This document shows positions 11,769 to 23,822 of a stretch of DNA of 64,000 nt, one piece after another. The stretch's first letter is position 1. Each line of letters begins with the position of its first letter. Position numbers and translations under genes: made by a program. Below the pieces are notes generated by a model that worked only from the letters and a program-made list of their open reading frames with translations, made no database searches and was not told the DNA's origin. The stretch is from Vishniacozyma victoriae (lineage: Eukaryota; Basidiomycota; Tremellomycetes; Tremellales; Bulleribasidiaceae). The stretch is taken from positions 186,001 through 250,000 of the forward strand of contig JADPYG010000007.1 in NCBI GenBank assembly GCA_017654735.1, read 5' to 3'.

Positions 11769-13974
11769 TCAAGCATCTTGCGTCTGACCCTCCCTCAATG
11801 CGATCTGAGCCTTCGTCTCGTACGTGCTGAATTTCCTGGCAGGTACTTTCGCATGGAACATCTCGTCAATATCGGCATAAGATCGATTTCGATACTAGGA
11901 TGATTAGCGAGCATGCAATGCCTGGACAGAAAGGACTTACCTCAGGGAGGCCAAAGTACATCCCGACCGTTGCTAGGGTACATGTTCCAAAGAATAGGAA
12001 AGCAGCTTGGATGTTCCACTTCGCCAACATGAGTGGAACGGAATAATTGAATACCAGTGAAAGGGATTGGGCGGTAGCTTGCCTACGAGATCAGCGTTGC
12101 CCATGTTTGGTCAAGGATGGTGACGTACGACAAACTGTTGGTCTTGGCACGAAGACGTGGAGTCGCCGTCTCCCCTTGATAAGCGGGTCCTGATGGTCAG
12201 CAAGGGTCCACGTCTAAGGAAGTCGAGGACATACCGACGGGAGAAACACCAGAATTGAATCCAAATGCCCAGAGACACATGAACGAGATCAAAGCTGTAG
12301 ATCGAGCAGTTGTGGAAGGCAATTGCGACATGATTCCGATGGCGAGTAGGGATGCCGAGAGGGTACATGCAGCAGCCAATGCGATGGGTCGTCGACCAAA
12401 TTGATCAGAGGTGAAGAAAGCTCCGAGAATACCGACCAATCCAATAATACTGGGATATGAGTTATGCCCGCGGAGGCTTTCATGCAAGCTACTCACGAGA
12501 CGATCATACTTCCCAAGAAAGGATTTGACATTCCCGCCAGTTGGAAGAAGTAAGAGGTATAACCGTTGACCATCTACATGGGTCAGCTAGACTTTCATGG
12601 CGGTAATAGTGACATACCGAATTACCGGACAATTGAGCGAACAGGGGAATGGCAGCGGAGATAAGGAATCGTCGCTACTCGTCAGCAGCCGCTCGGACGA
12701 AAGACGAGAAACATACCAAATTAGTCCCCTTGAAGATCTCGACAAAGTTACTGTTCTTCGCATCCCCATATTGACGTCTCTCCTCCTGTAATGATAAAGC
12801 CATTACAGCATCTAGATATCAGTCCAATCACAGACAGGTAGGTGTGGACGTACATTCTCGGTCGGCATCGAATGACTTCCCGTAAAGTTTCTTAAGTTGA
12901 CGTTTGGTACCTTCCTCATTGCCTTTTCGGCAGTAGAACCCTTCGAGTCAGTTCAACTACAGAACGGGACGGGGTAAGACTTACAAGCAGTCTCAGGCAT
13001 GAAGAACCATGAGATGATGAAAAGTCCCGTAAAGATCCATTGGGACAGTAAGATACGCTTGTAGTCGAGAGCGTGGTTTGACTGTTGATCAGCGTCATCG
13101 TCGGAATGATAGAATGAACTTACCGTTTGCAACACTTGAAGACCAATGGCGCCCGTCAATCCACCGATCTGATAGGCGAAAGCGTAGCTTGCAAGTAGTG
13201 TTCCTCGGATTGCGATGGGAGCGCATTCGGCGATGTAGATGACACATTGCGTTTGGACCAAGCCGTTTCCCATTCCCGTAAAGACACGCGACGCTGCCCA
13301 CACTCTCCAGTCCTTAGCTGCCAGTTCGATACCGTTGCCCTGCGATGTCAGCCATACACCCTGTATAATTCCGTTTCATCGAGGGAATCACACTTACGAC
13401 CGCTAGTAAGACCGTCAACCAGGCAAGAACCCATTTACGACCGATCCTGTCTGACAAGCTGTTGATCAGGACCATCCCATTTGGTTGTACTGATACTCAC
13501 AATCCACCATACAAGTTACCGCAGATGACACCACCCTGGAATATACCTCCCCAGGCGGCGATATGCTGAGCATCAAGCTGAAGTAGGCCGTTCTTGTCAG
13601 TTACGGTTCCTGTCATCAGTATTATGTCGATTAAAAGAGGAGGACACTCACCGAATTGGTTGATGAAACCTCTGTTGGCAATGATAGACCCCGGGATCTT
13701 GGTTTGGAACCCATCCATGGCAGCTGCCAGAGCTGAGATCATACAGAACAGTACGGCCTGGCTGTAAGCGAGACTATTGACTAACAGCTGAAGTTGAACT
13801 CACCATCCAGTACTTCTTCGCCGTTTGTACTCGACCTAACTCCGAGAAGATAGAGGTGACCTCATTCTCTTCTTGATACTCGATAGCTTGTACCGATTGC
13901 TTGGAGGTAGTAAGCTTTAATTCATGCTGTTGGTCGTGTGGGTTGATGGCCGACAATGGGAGTGGGACCGACAT
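11769..13974 (-). CDS. MFS sugar transporter, maltose/alpha-glucoside type
   Basis: A sugar porter on the minus strand. The N-terminus MSVPLPLSAINPHDQQ is hydrophilic. Helix 1 reads AVLFCMISALAAAMDGFQTKIPG, with MDGF in place of GYDTG as in alpha-glucoside porters. Further motifs: [99 protein letters not shown], and a C-terminal RSYADIDEMFHAKVPARKFSTYET that fits the PESpr2/SYADVDELF ending of maltose permeases. Several introns. About 540 residues. Likely a plasma-membrane proton symporter for a di- or monosaccharide. Its upstream gap is shared with the divergent BNR_4 protein, so it may import a product of that enzyme (inference). Confidence 0.83.
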
Positions 13975-14436
13975 GTCGATGGAACAATTGTTAACTAGAT
14001 GTGGAGAAGCTGGGGGACCGATTTTCGAATCTTCTTTTGTATGCGGGACCGATGCGCCATCGTGGATATAGCAGAGTGGATACCTGCAATCCTCATCTAG
14101 AAGGATAGACACCGGTACAATAACCTTGCGGTGCTGTTGCACCGAAGAAAGCGATAGCCACAAGTGCAGTCACTCAAAGAGGCAATTCGATCGGATATAG
14201 ACGCGTTCAATCGGATATATGTCAAGTAAATGACCAATTTCTCCCCGGGCCTGAGGGGCCGGAGTGAGTGTGGGGCATTGTATTTCCAGTTGATTTATCG
14301 GCATCCTATGTTAAGCAACACACGGCCCATTAACGTCCCGTGGGCTCTGTGCTGACTATATCCTGGTGAAGTCCGCCAATCGTCCATCACTCATTGCTCG
14401 ACCCCCTCTCGACATCCTCATCGGTCGACAGTCGCT
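13975..14436. promoter_or_regulatory. shared upstream region, maltose-type porter (-) and BNR_4 protein (+)
   Basis: 462 bp between divergent ATGs. The part from 13975 to 14163 stays open in the frame of the minus-strand gene but lacks features of a conserved N-terminus, so I treat it as leader. No clear TATA box seen. Confidence 0.4.
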
Positions 14437-15960
14437 ATGAAGTGTAAAGTCGTCTCCACCTCCACCCTGGGTAAGCGCCCCGTAGCTGTTAACAATCTGA
14501 ACGGAGAATCGTTCCAGCAAGATGTCTTGGTGACCTACAATGGTAGGTATTCTCGTCAAGTCTTGCGAGACTATGCTGATGATAGGCTGGCAGTACTGCG
14601 GTGTATACATCGATCATGTGGAAGGGGAACGTCGCGTTCAGTTGTCTCGCAGACAGCTACCGGAAGGCCGCTGGGAATCTATCGTCTTTGATGATCATAC
14701 GCAGACATCGGACGACGGTCATAACGTCATCTGCGTTGGTATCTGTCATCAAGATGGGTCAATGCACATCTCATGGGATCTACACAGCTCGGTTTTCAAC
14801 TACCGCCGGTCCCTTGTCAATTTGGTATCCGAACCAGAATCAGCGGTATGGTCGACCGAGTCGTTCGGACCTGTGGAGCATGAATTACCAGGACTGAATC
14901 AGGATATGTCCGAGGTAAGTGAAATATGCTGCGGAATGGGCTGACAATCTAGACCACGTACCCTCGATTCCTTTCGATGCCCGAAAGCCAAGGAGGAGCT
15001 CTGCTTCTGGATTTGCGGACAGGGATATCGGGATTTGGAGACGAGTGGCTATTTGTGTATCGAGACCAAGCCTGGAAAAGTCTAGGCATATATCTCAAGG
15101 GAGTTCAAAATAACGCGTAAGTCCCTCGACCGCGACAATGAGCTGACAAGCAGATACATCAACGGCCTCGACATCGACGAGAATGGTACGCTACATGTGA
15201 CATGGTGCTACCGAGACTATGTGGATGCGCCAAGAGGAGGGAAGCCTCAGCAGGCTGGACCTAATGGGCCCGAGAATGTGAGTCGCCCAGTCAATCAACT
15301 TACTCAACTGATGCACCGTAGAATCACGATTTACACCATGCATACTCGCCATTGGAAGGGGATCATCCCGGCAAGAGATGGCTCAATACGAAGCAGTCAT
15401 TGGTATCAGCGGTGGACTCTTCGTCGATCGAGCCCAGACACGACACCAAGGTGTTCCAAATACCCAAATACACAGGTGTGTATCTCGTCAGCGACATTTC
15501 TGACTCCCAGGTATCCTGAACCAGGAAGCGCAATGCGTCGACTCTGAGGGTGTCCATGTCCTCAATAGAGAGAATGTAGACAGTGTATCTACTTGGTATG
15601 GCAATTATCGGTGAAGTGCTGATAATTAGGTTCCATTACCTGATTTCTGAACGTGAACGCCGTCGCGAGGCGTTGTCAATATTACCGTTATCAGCAACTT
15701 CTGCTCGGGGGAAACTGGTCAGCTGGAAGTCTCAGCTTCTAGCGTTGATCTATGAGGGTCAAGATGTCGTCATACTCGACTTACACACTGGTAAAGAAAT
15801 CGGACGAATCGAGGGTGCTGGGGGTGCAGGCTGTCAGGAAGTACTATACGATGTGAGACCATTCACCACGTACAAGAGACGAAAGCTGAGCAATTCAGCG
15901 TCACCGGAAGGATCTACTCTCCTTGTATGTGGGGATCAGAGGAGAATCGGTTGTAATTGA
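14437..15960 (+). CDS. BNR_4 (BNR repeat-containing) protein, PL42-lyase-like
   Basis: A beta-propeller type protein of about 430 residues starting MKCKVVSTSTLGKRP. The block YCGVYIDHVEGERRVQLSRRQ followed by FDDHTQTSDDGHNVICVG and GSMHISWDLHSSVFNYRRS matches the BNR_4 family: a propeller blade opening, then D-x-H-N and a Trp/His-rich strand. Later NGLDIDENGTLHVTWCYRD and HHAYSPLEGDHPGKRW are two more blades, and the C-terminal part has repeated beta-strand motifs. Known characterised members (FoRham1 of Fusarium, family PL42) cleave rhamnose-glucuronate links in gum arabic. Whether this protein shares that activity is unproven. There is no clear signal peptide at the chosen start, so it may act inside the cell. 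Six or so short introns; one splice in the region 15480-15620 is less certain. Confidence 0.72.
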
Positions 15961-16198
15961 CTTGGATATACAGTAGCATGAATGGTATATACATATATAG
16001 GGTTGTAGAGTGCCACGAATACTCTACGCGTCATGTGCCTTCCATTCCTTCCATTATTGCACGTCATGGATCATCAGTAGTGTAAGCATGTACATACTGT
16101 AAGCATACAATATTTTGCAGTGACATGCATACGATATACTCCCCAAACTACCTGTAGTGATCGATACTATCCCATCGACATAGAAAGCTTGACGAGAA

Positions 16199-18751
16199 AT
16201 GGCGACTCGACCACGGATTGTTGCTCCGGTGTACGGTTCAGCGGATCACATCCGGTCAGTCTCCAGTGTTCCTACTTCACCCGGTCGACCGGTATCACGC
16301 ATACGAGTTCCTACGGTTGGATCAACATACTCGGAACAAACTACTGGACCGGATGGTGAAGTCATTGTCCCAATCACGGATGCCGTATCTCCTAATCGAC
16401 TCCCAACCGCCTTGGCATCCGATCCGGGTCTGCTCTCCGACCAGGGTCAACGGAAAGATATCGCCTTTGATGATCAAGTTGACCGAATGGCTTGGGAGGT
16501 GGAGAGGGAGAGGGCCAAGCATCGGATAGTGGAAGGACTAGATACTCTGGATTTCTATGCACTTCTGAGATCATTCGACAAGGTGAGTTGTCATGATTGT
16601 GCGACAGAGCACCTACTGATAAAACAGCAAGTCCAGCATGTCCGACTCGCCACTCCTGCTGACTACGTGCAGGCTGGTCTTGACCTCCATCCCGACCCCG
16701 AAGAGGAATTATCAATCGTGAAGGCTCGGAACAGTCTCGAGAGGCTGTACACGTCTGTAGGCATGGGGATGTTGAGGGTGTTCAGAGAGGTCCAGCGGAT
16801 TCGGAACTGGGAGGATGGAGCTAGGTCTATGGTAGCCTTGACCGTGAGTTTCCTTCGTGAATATGGAGAACGGTTCCATTACTGACTACATAGATATACT
16901 CATACGCATGGTGGTGCAACTTGATTATCGCGACATTCCTCTCATTCCTATCCATCCTCGTCCTTGTCCCCTCCTCCCGACGCCGGTTCTTCGAAACAGC
17001 CGCACATCGTATGAGCGACGACAAAGACGGCAAAGATGCCGAAAAGATCGTAAGCGAGAGGACGGACAATATCTGGGGACCGGCTGCGGTGGAGAGCAGT
17101 GCCACTCGATGGGCAGAAGGAGTCCAGGACGCTGTCAGCTCGCTGGCCGCCGGTCAGAAGCCACCACAGGAAAAGTATGTACGAGAAGGGGCCAAGGAGG
17201 CTTTCGATGACAAGCTCAAGGAGGACTTGGAGGCGCAGGATACAGCCGATCGAAAGGACCCAAAAGATGACAAAAGGAATCGCAAGGAACTGGCTATTAA
17301 GCTGTATGGTCAGCCAGCTATGAGAGTGGTCGCTGGAATTGCAGATAAATGGGAGAGGCTAGAAAAGTACGTCACCCATCCTGCAAGCAGAGCTGATATC
17401 AGTGTACTAGAGCCAAAAAGTCGTGTGTTCAGATTTCATCGTCGTTATGCTGTGTTCCTCCAGCTTCTCTTGCCAGCCATCCGTGAGTCAACTAATAAGC
17501 AAGAATCTGCTTTCGCTGACGCTCAGTCATCTCCATCTTCGTTTCCGAACGTGCGGTCTCTAGAGGTCTCGGTTTCGTTTTTGGATTTCTCTTATTCGGT
17601 CAACCTCTCATATCGTATACCATGATGGAGCTGGATAGGAACATCCCAGACTGGAAGAGCAAGTTGATAATCGAGTTGTATGTCCCTCTGATAATACTCG
17701 TAAGAGACAAACATCGCTGACATGCAGTAACCTATTTGAGACTTCACCCACCAACGCTCAGCTAGTTCTAGGTGTACTGCGTGATGCCGAACATCGTCGA
17801 GATCCTCTTCCCCCAGCTCCCCATCCCGACGACGATCTCGACTCGACACCGGTCAAGGAAACGGGATATGCCCACCACGAACACGTTGATGATAGTGATG
17901 GCGAAGACGATGACGACGATGATGATTCGGCGAAAGACAAGAAGGAGAAGATAGTGGGAAAGATCAGTAGTGCTGGAGCAAAGGGCAAAGACACTACTAG
18001 AGCAAAGGCTAGGAAGGCGTGGGATAAGCTCGGGAAAGCCAAGGAGGAGGTAAGTCTCCCTCTGTACCCCACATCCTGCCAGACTGATATCAGGGATTTG
18101 CTGTTGTTGCTGGACATAAAAAGATAGATATACAAGCCAAGGCCGAGGTCAGCTTATACAGCCTTTTTTCCGTGAGAGCGTGCAGCTGACATTTAGTTCA
18201 TGCTCGATAAATTTCATATCTCCAAGGATCACAAGCTTGTCTCCAAGGCTCTCGACCGTATGCCCTCTAGACCGATCGAGAGAAAAGGCGAAACACCTAG
18301 TAGTAAGTCCCATCAAGCAGACGTCTGGCTGACAACAGGTTTCTACGTCTGGCACAAGAAGCATGGTCCAGGTCATGTCGTTATTCATCCTGCAGACGTT
18401 CAGGATCAAGTACCGGCCAGAGTCGAATTCTCAACCATCCGAAAGAAGAAGACCATCGAAAATACTTCTACCGATCCAACCAACGAGCCTGCGACCGGAC
18501 ATCTGGTGGTACCCATCGACGATATCGTTGCGTTGAAGAAAGTAGGGCTGTCGACGGTCAAACGGACTGCTCTCAATTGGGCGCTAGATTCCGAAGGAGC
18601 AGGAGGAACAGGTTTGGAGGTCAAGGTCATACGACGTCCAACGGGATTGGAACAAGTAGAAGAGACACTTGAGCTCACTTCGATCGTCAGGAGGGACGAA
18701 CTTTTTAATCGGTTGATCGCCCTCGGTTCTCAGCGATGGCAGATGTTGTAA
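16199..18751 (+). CDS. large acidic membrane protein, DUF3292-like
   Basis: The start MATRPRIVAPVYGSADH is at the first ATG. The N-terminal third is hydrophilic and predicted helical. A membrane segment follows at YAWWCNLIIATFLSFLSIL, in frame after a short intron near 16842-16893. A second hydrophobic region lies after the third cytosolic block (GLGFVFGFLLFGQPLISYTM). Then comes an acidic run rich in Asp at about 17890-17940 flanked by Lys-rich stretches. The C-terminal 180 residues (FYVWHKKHGPGHVVIHP..., SQRWQML at the end) resemble a GRAM/PH-like lipid-binding fold. This order matches fungal DUF3292 proteins as I remember them; there is no known function. An endomembrane role is plausible but only inferred. 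About nine introns. Confidence 0.6.
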
Positions 18752-18867
18752 AACTCAAATATGAATTACGAAGATGAAACACGATACACGAATGCCAATG
18801 GTATATCTAAAATAAATGCATCTTTGTATTTACCCGAGCCCCGCTATCTGATGACGGATTACCAGGT

Positions 18868-21102
18868 CTAATTTGACTCCTCCTTGGCGAGATCTCGAGT
18901 GGGGTGTTCAGCGGTACCCTCGATATGACTAGCCTGGAACCTGCTCTGCTTCTTGTCATCCCGAGCGACGGTAGTAGCGAGATCGTAAGTCTTCCATTGC
19001 CTAGTAGGGATTTCAGCCTCCATCATGAAGCTAACCGTCAGCTTGATCATGCACGCTGTAGCAAAGAACATACTTGATCTCCTCCAAGGTCCTACCGGAG
19101 GTCTCGGGAATGACATAGTAGACGAAAGCAACCGACAAGAAACCACCAAATGCGTAGATCTGAAAATCAGTCAAAATCCTTCAACCATTGAACATGACTT
19201 ACGAAACCAATCATCGGTCCAAGACCGGCACCATCTCCCGGTCGGAAGAGATAAGGTAGGGTGAACGTAACGGCCCATGCGGTGATCCAGAACAAGGTAG
19301 TACCGATCGAGAGATGCTTCTGACGATTTCGACCAGTTGACATTTCGGCCGCACTGGCGGATTAGTTTCATTTCACTGAAACGATGATCTAGACTCACAC
19401 GACCCAGGCGATAGGTCCCCATGCAAGATTGAAGGCGAATACTGGGATATTAGCAATGCCATACTATCGAGTAGTGGGAATGTAACTCACCGTAGAGACA
19501 GATCATGGCGGCAACGGCTTTACCGAAAGCCTTGTGCTCTCGCAAATATGGTTCAAAGGCATCACCTTGTCCGGCGACGGCTCCTAGACATCCTACAACA
19601 AGTAGGGTGATGAACATGAAGATACCACTTATAATCAGCGATGACAATGACGGAGAAGGTGGAGCTTACGTGTAGATCAAAAGGGGTCGTCGGCCGAATC
19701 GCTCAACGATAAAGAATGATCCGATAACACCAAGAACTTCAATACAATCGACGATGATCTACTATCAGCTGATTCTAACGTGGCGGAGAATCGACTTACG
19801 GTGATGACGAAAGTATCGTCCAGACCGACAAGGGTGAAGAAAGTGGTAGTGTAAGAGAAAATGAATTGAACACCCGAGATCTGCTGAGAGACCAAGATAC
19901 CGGCGGTAGCGATCAACTTTCTTCGCTCGACGGGGTTTTCTGAATGTCAACTTCAAGTACAAGTATCGGCAAGGTTGGACTTACTCCACAAATCACTCCA
20001 CTTCGATTGACCGCTTGAAGATTCTCTTTCCTCCTCCCGAGATTTGTTCAAGATCGCCAATTGCTCTTGGACAATCATCTCGTGGTGGAGAGCTTGACCG
20101 TGGATCTTGTTCAATGCTTTCTCGGCTTTGACATCCTTACCCCGGTATAGCAACCATCGAGCTGCTACGTCAGACTAAACCACAGTTTTGGACAAGTGAC
20201 TTACGAGATTCGGGGATAATCAACAAAGCACCAGCAATTAGAATGACCCAGACCAAATTGATAGCGATAGGAATTCGCCATGACCTACAAATCAGCTGCT
20301 GAAGTCTGGAGGTACAATTCAAGTACGTACGCAGTGCTCTCGATGGTATGCGTACCGAGACCGACAGCGGCACCGATAACCTGCCCGACGGCCAACATCA
20401 ACTGCCAACTGATATATCAATTATGCACTCCACCGCCACTCATGAAATTGGTTATTTACCTGGAAACGGCGATACCTCGAATCTCGACAGGAGGAATCTC
20501 AGAAAGGTAAAGAGGAGCACTGGCTTGTTAGCTAACGAATAGTGACAGGAACAGCATAGCTTACGCGTTCGAGATGATACCAATACCGGCTCCGGCGATC
20601 AGTCGACCGACAGTAAGTAGGCTATATCGTCAAATCTATCCTTATGACATTGATGGAATGGACTTGCGCAGAGCTTCCAATGACAAGCATCTGCAAGACT
20701 ACACCAATAGCCAGCAGGACGATAGCGACGAAGAGACCTCCCTTTCGGCCCGAATAATCACTAAAACATGTCAGTTTTTTTCATTTACGTGTAATCGAGT
20801 ATCACCTACCCAATGGGTCCAGCAGCTAGCGACCCTACGACCTCTCCCACTTGTATGATGCTTACCCACAACGATTGGTCGCTATTAGAGATACGATATT
20901 CACCGGGTTTGATCTCGTCACCGAATTGTCTGACGAAAGTCTTTGTTTCGAGCAAGGCGGTAAAGTACGTTCCATCGTATCCGTAGGCGATAGGAGCGAG
21001 CGTGACAAGCGCACAGAAGATGATCGCTCGTCGGTAATCCTTGCGGAAGATGTCGAGGAACGAATTGAGGCCTTCACCTTTCGTATGTACTGCAGCGACC
21101 AT
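18868..21102 (-). CDS. MFS sugar transporter (hexose/general SP family)
   Basis: Second sugar porter on the minus strand. The ATG at 21102 gives MVAAVHTKGEGLNSF; an upstream extension in the same frame lacks conservation. Helix 1 reads FCALVTLAPIAYGYDGTYF (GYDG motif). Then SLWVSIIQVGEVVGSLAAGPIGD, SGRKGG, GRLIAGAGIGIISNASAPLYLSEIPP, SWRIPIAINLVWVILIAGALLIIPESPRWLLYRGK, the helix 7 motif GVQFIFSYTTTFF, ERFGRRPLL and the closing PETSGRTLEEI. Twelve hydrophobic segments fit. The C-terminal tail is long and charged. About nine introns. Substrate unknown. Confidence 0.87.
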
Positions 21103-21722
21103 TTTTTGATTCACTGGAATTAGATGTGTCAATGGGGAACAACAAGATGCTACACGGGGCTGTTTTGAGGTCTGAAAACTTGGTCGCGCTAGCGAACTCA
21201 TTGAACGTCATCATTGGCTGTACCGAAGTCGAAGTATCCCAAAATAAACGAAATCCTGCGGCAAGAGTCAGGGAAATTATGGTCACGCCGCTCAACGCCC
21301 GACAGGCACTTTTTTGCGACGCATCTCATTGCGTAGTCGGGATCTATTTAGCACTAAGAGTGTTACATGTATAGCTATGCACTGATTTGTTATCTCTGGA
21401 GCACTATACTGAGAGGGCCAAATGGGGTAACTGCTACGAGTCCACAAAAGAGTGGCACCAGCGGTGATGACGTGTTTGTCGTGATGGGTTGTTGCGGACT
21501 TACTGAATAGGTAGCAAGAAGTCATACCTAGGCAACAAGAGATACCTCCGGGGAGATAGTAGCCCCACTATCCAGCTATACATATATACGGAGGGTGGGC
21601 CAACGCCCCCCGATCGGGATATTCAATCACTGGGGTCGTGGCAGTGTTGTTCCTGACGTCTCGGGCATTATGATGCATCCCGATATCTCCCTATTGCTAT
21701 TTGATTTCTACTAGCGCAAGCT
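21103..21722. other. intergenic, sugar porter and FTR1
   Basis: 620 bp between the porter start (21102, leftward) and the end of FTR1 (21723). No convincing coding signal. It holds the porter promoter and the FTR1 3' region. The stretch CATATATAC at about 21584-21592 is TATA-like but far from the ATG. Confidence 0.35.
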
Positions 21723-23257
21723 CTAATGCCCGACCAGATCCTTCTCCTTTTCTTCGTCCGATGGTGTCTCCGCCGAATCAGAGTACGAGGTCTCAGGACC
21801 TAGACTCTCACCTGCTGCGGCTCGTTTTCCCATTCGTCGGTTGTATGCGGCACTTCCCCGCCCAGCGACGGAAAGTCTACCCTCTTGCCATTTGAGGTAG
21901 AGAAGAACACCGATCAAGAATAGCCAGTAGAAGACATATCCAAGTATCGTACCGATGGAAGCGGAGTTGTCTATGAATCAGTACTCTATCGACCTAAAGT
22001 AGTCGGACGCAACTTACTCCAGCCAAGAACAGCGTTGAAAATTTGCCAACCTCCGTTGGTGGAAGGACTTCCAGTCTCGGGATTTCCTAGATGGTCAGCT
22101 CGGAACAAATGTACGAAGGAAACATACCATAAGTCAAGTGCCATACGTTCCCTGCGACTCGGAAACTGCCAGGTCCATCGCCAGTCTCGGCGACATCTCC
22201 ACCGACACCCTTTGCGAAAGTGTAGTATTCGAAGAATCCGATAGCCTTGGAGAAGAGGCCGGCACCGATGAGGAAGAGGACTGTAGTCGAACCGACGAGG
22301 AACCAGTGAAGAGTAGAGCTAGTACCAGTCTTATAAATGAGGTAACCTATGATGTCACCTAACGCGAAAAAGAAATGGTGTTAGACGACATACCGACAAT
22401 GGACCCGGCAATCAGTCCGACAATAACAGCGATGGGGATGGAGACAGCTGGTATACCAAGGGAGACCTAATCATCAGCACACATCATCATATGATGGAAG
22501 TTAACCTACACCTCCGACGAAGACGACCGCTTCTAGTCCTTCCTGTATGATCAGCCAAGTCACGGTACTTGGAAGACTTTGGGACTTACTCGGACGACAG
22601 TGATGAATGGTAGCAAGAACAATGCCCACTTTCCACTCCTACCCTCCTCCCTCTGAACTAGACCCCCTTCTTCCGACGCACGCATCGCTTTCGAATGACT
22701 CTTCTCGAAAGAATCGGCAAGTTTGAGTCTCCACTTGACTCGGGCCTTGTCCATCTTAAGGAAAGCGATACCCATGATCATGATGATGACACTAGCGATT
22801 GCCGAGAAAACTCCTTCCCAGATCTGTTCAGTCTTGGCCCATAGATCGACCAATTTGGTGTAAAACTATCGTAAGCCACCCGGATGTATAGATAATGGAG
22901 TGGAGGGACTCACCACAGCGATGAAAGCAGCTCCAATACATAGCGCCAAGAAGAATCCAGCCAGAGTACCAGCCCAAATCTGAATTCGCATCCTTTTTAA
23001 TAGCTTGGCGGTACGCTTTCTCTCCTCCTCGTCCATCGTTGCGCCATGTTGAAGGTCAACTTGGGTTGATTCCTGGCTACCGCTCGGTTGAGATCGTCGT
23101 CCAGTAGTCATCAGCTGCTCCACGAAGGAGAGTAGTACTCCAACGATGATAGCAGCTTCGATGGTCTCTCCTAAATTGTCAGCTAACTCTTGGGGATATG
23201 ATCGAGACACCTACGGAAGATGATGAAGAAGATTGGGACCGAAAAGTAGTCGGGCAT
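21723..23257 (-). CDS. FTR1: FTR1-type high-affinity iron permease
   Basis: A seven-helix iron permease. It starts MPDYFSVPIFFIIFRETIE; the first REXXE iron site is RETIE, split by an intron. The second is REGLE in the block FITVVREGLEAVVFVGG, also split. Between them is a charged loop (DEEERKRTAKLLKRMR). Later helices are VSIPIAVIVGLIAGSIVGY and VLGWNNSASIGTILGYVFYWL, the last with the conserved WNN motif after WQIFN. The cytosolic tail is Ser/Glu/Lys-rich, ending DLVGH. The protein works with a multicopper ferroxidase in the plasma membrane: Fe3+ made by the oxidase is passed to the permease. Its partner gene starts 565 bp away on the other strand. In Cryptococcus the pair is known as CFT1/CFO1, under the iron regulator Cir1; regulation here is inferred. 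Confidence 0.93.
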
Positions 23258-23822
23258 AGTTGAAGAATGTGTACGATGTACGAAGATGAAAAGCAATCAA
23301 ACTCTTTAATCCACCTACATCAACATTGAGCCCTTTGAGAGTTTCGCAAAACGCCTCTCGGCCGCTCAGACCCCATGTGAAGAGTGCTAGTGCCCGACCT
23401 AACCCGCTCTTTTCGCTTCCTGCTATCAGATTACCACCGAATTGCTATTTTGAGCATCACATCGGCCGATGATCCTGGTTCCTGAATCTAGACTATCCTC
23501 TCCTTTTCCGCCATATTCAGCGGGATCAAATTCCATCGATCTCACTAATAGATCTATTTCTAGTTTGTAAACACTTTTCACCTCCTTGACCGTTATCTGA
23601 TTGAGGAAGAATCACCCCTACACAAAGAGTACATCATGGACGGAAGTGCCTGGGCGTCCTATCCGAGTACGCCTTTTCTCTAGCGCAGAAGGTGGAAGCG
23701 ATCGGCCGACCCTTGAAGATGATGCTTTTTCGCTTCCATCATTCAACCTCAACGTAACTTTCACCCCTCATAATTCCGAGGCAATATCTTTCACATACTA
23801 TCATCTACTCTCATATCGAACA
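23258..23822. promoter_or_regulatory. shared FTR1/FET3 intergenic control region with GATA motifs
   Basis: 565 bp between divergent start codons of the iron permease and the ferroxidase. GATA-type motifs are visible: AGATAA on the minus strand at 23593-23598 and CTGATA on the minus strand at 23424-23429. GATA-family iron regulators (Sre/Cir1 type) recognise such cores; the link is established for related fungi, the use of these particular sites is an inference. Confidence 0.5.
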
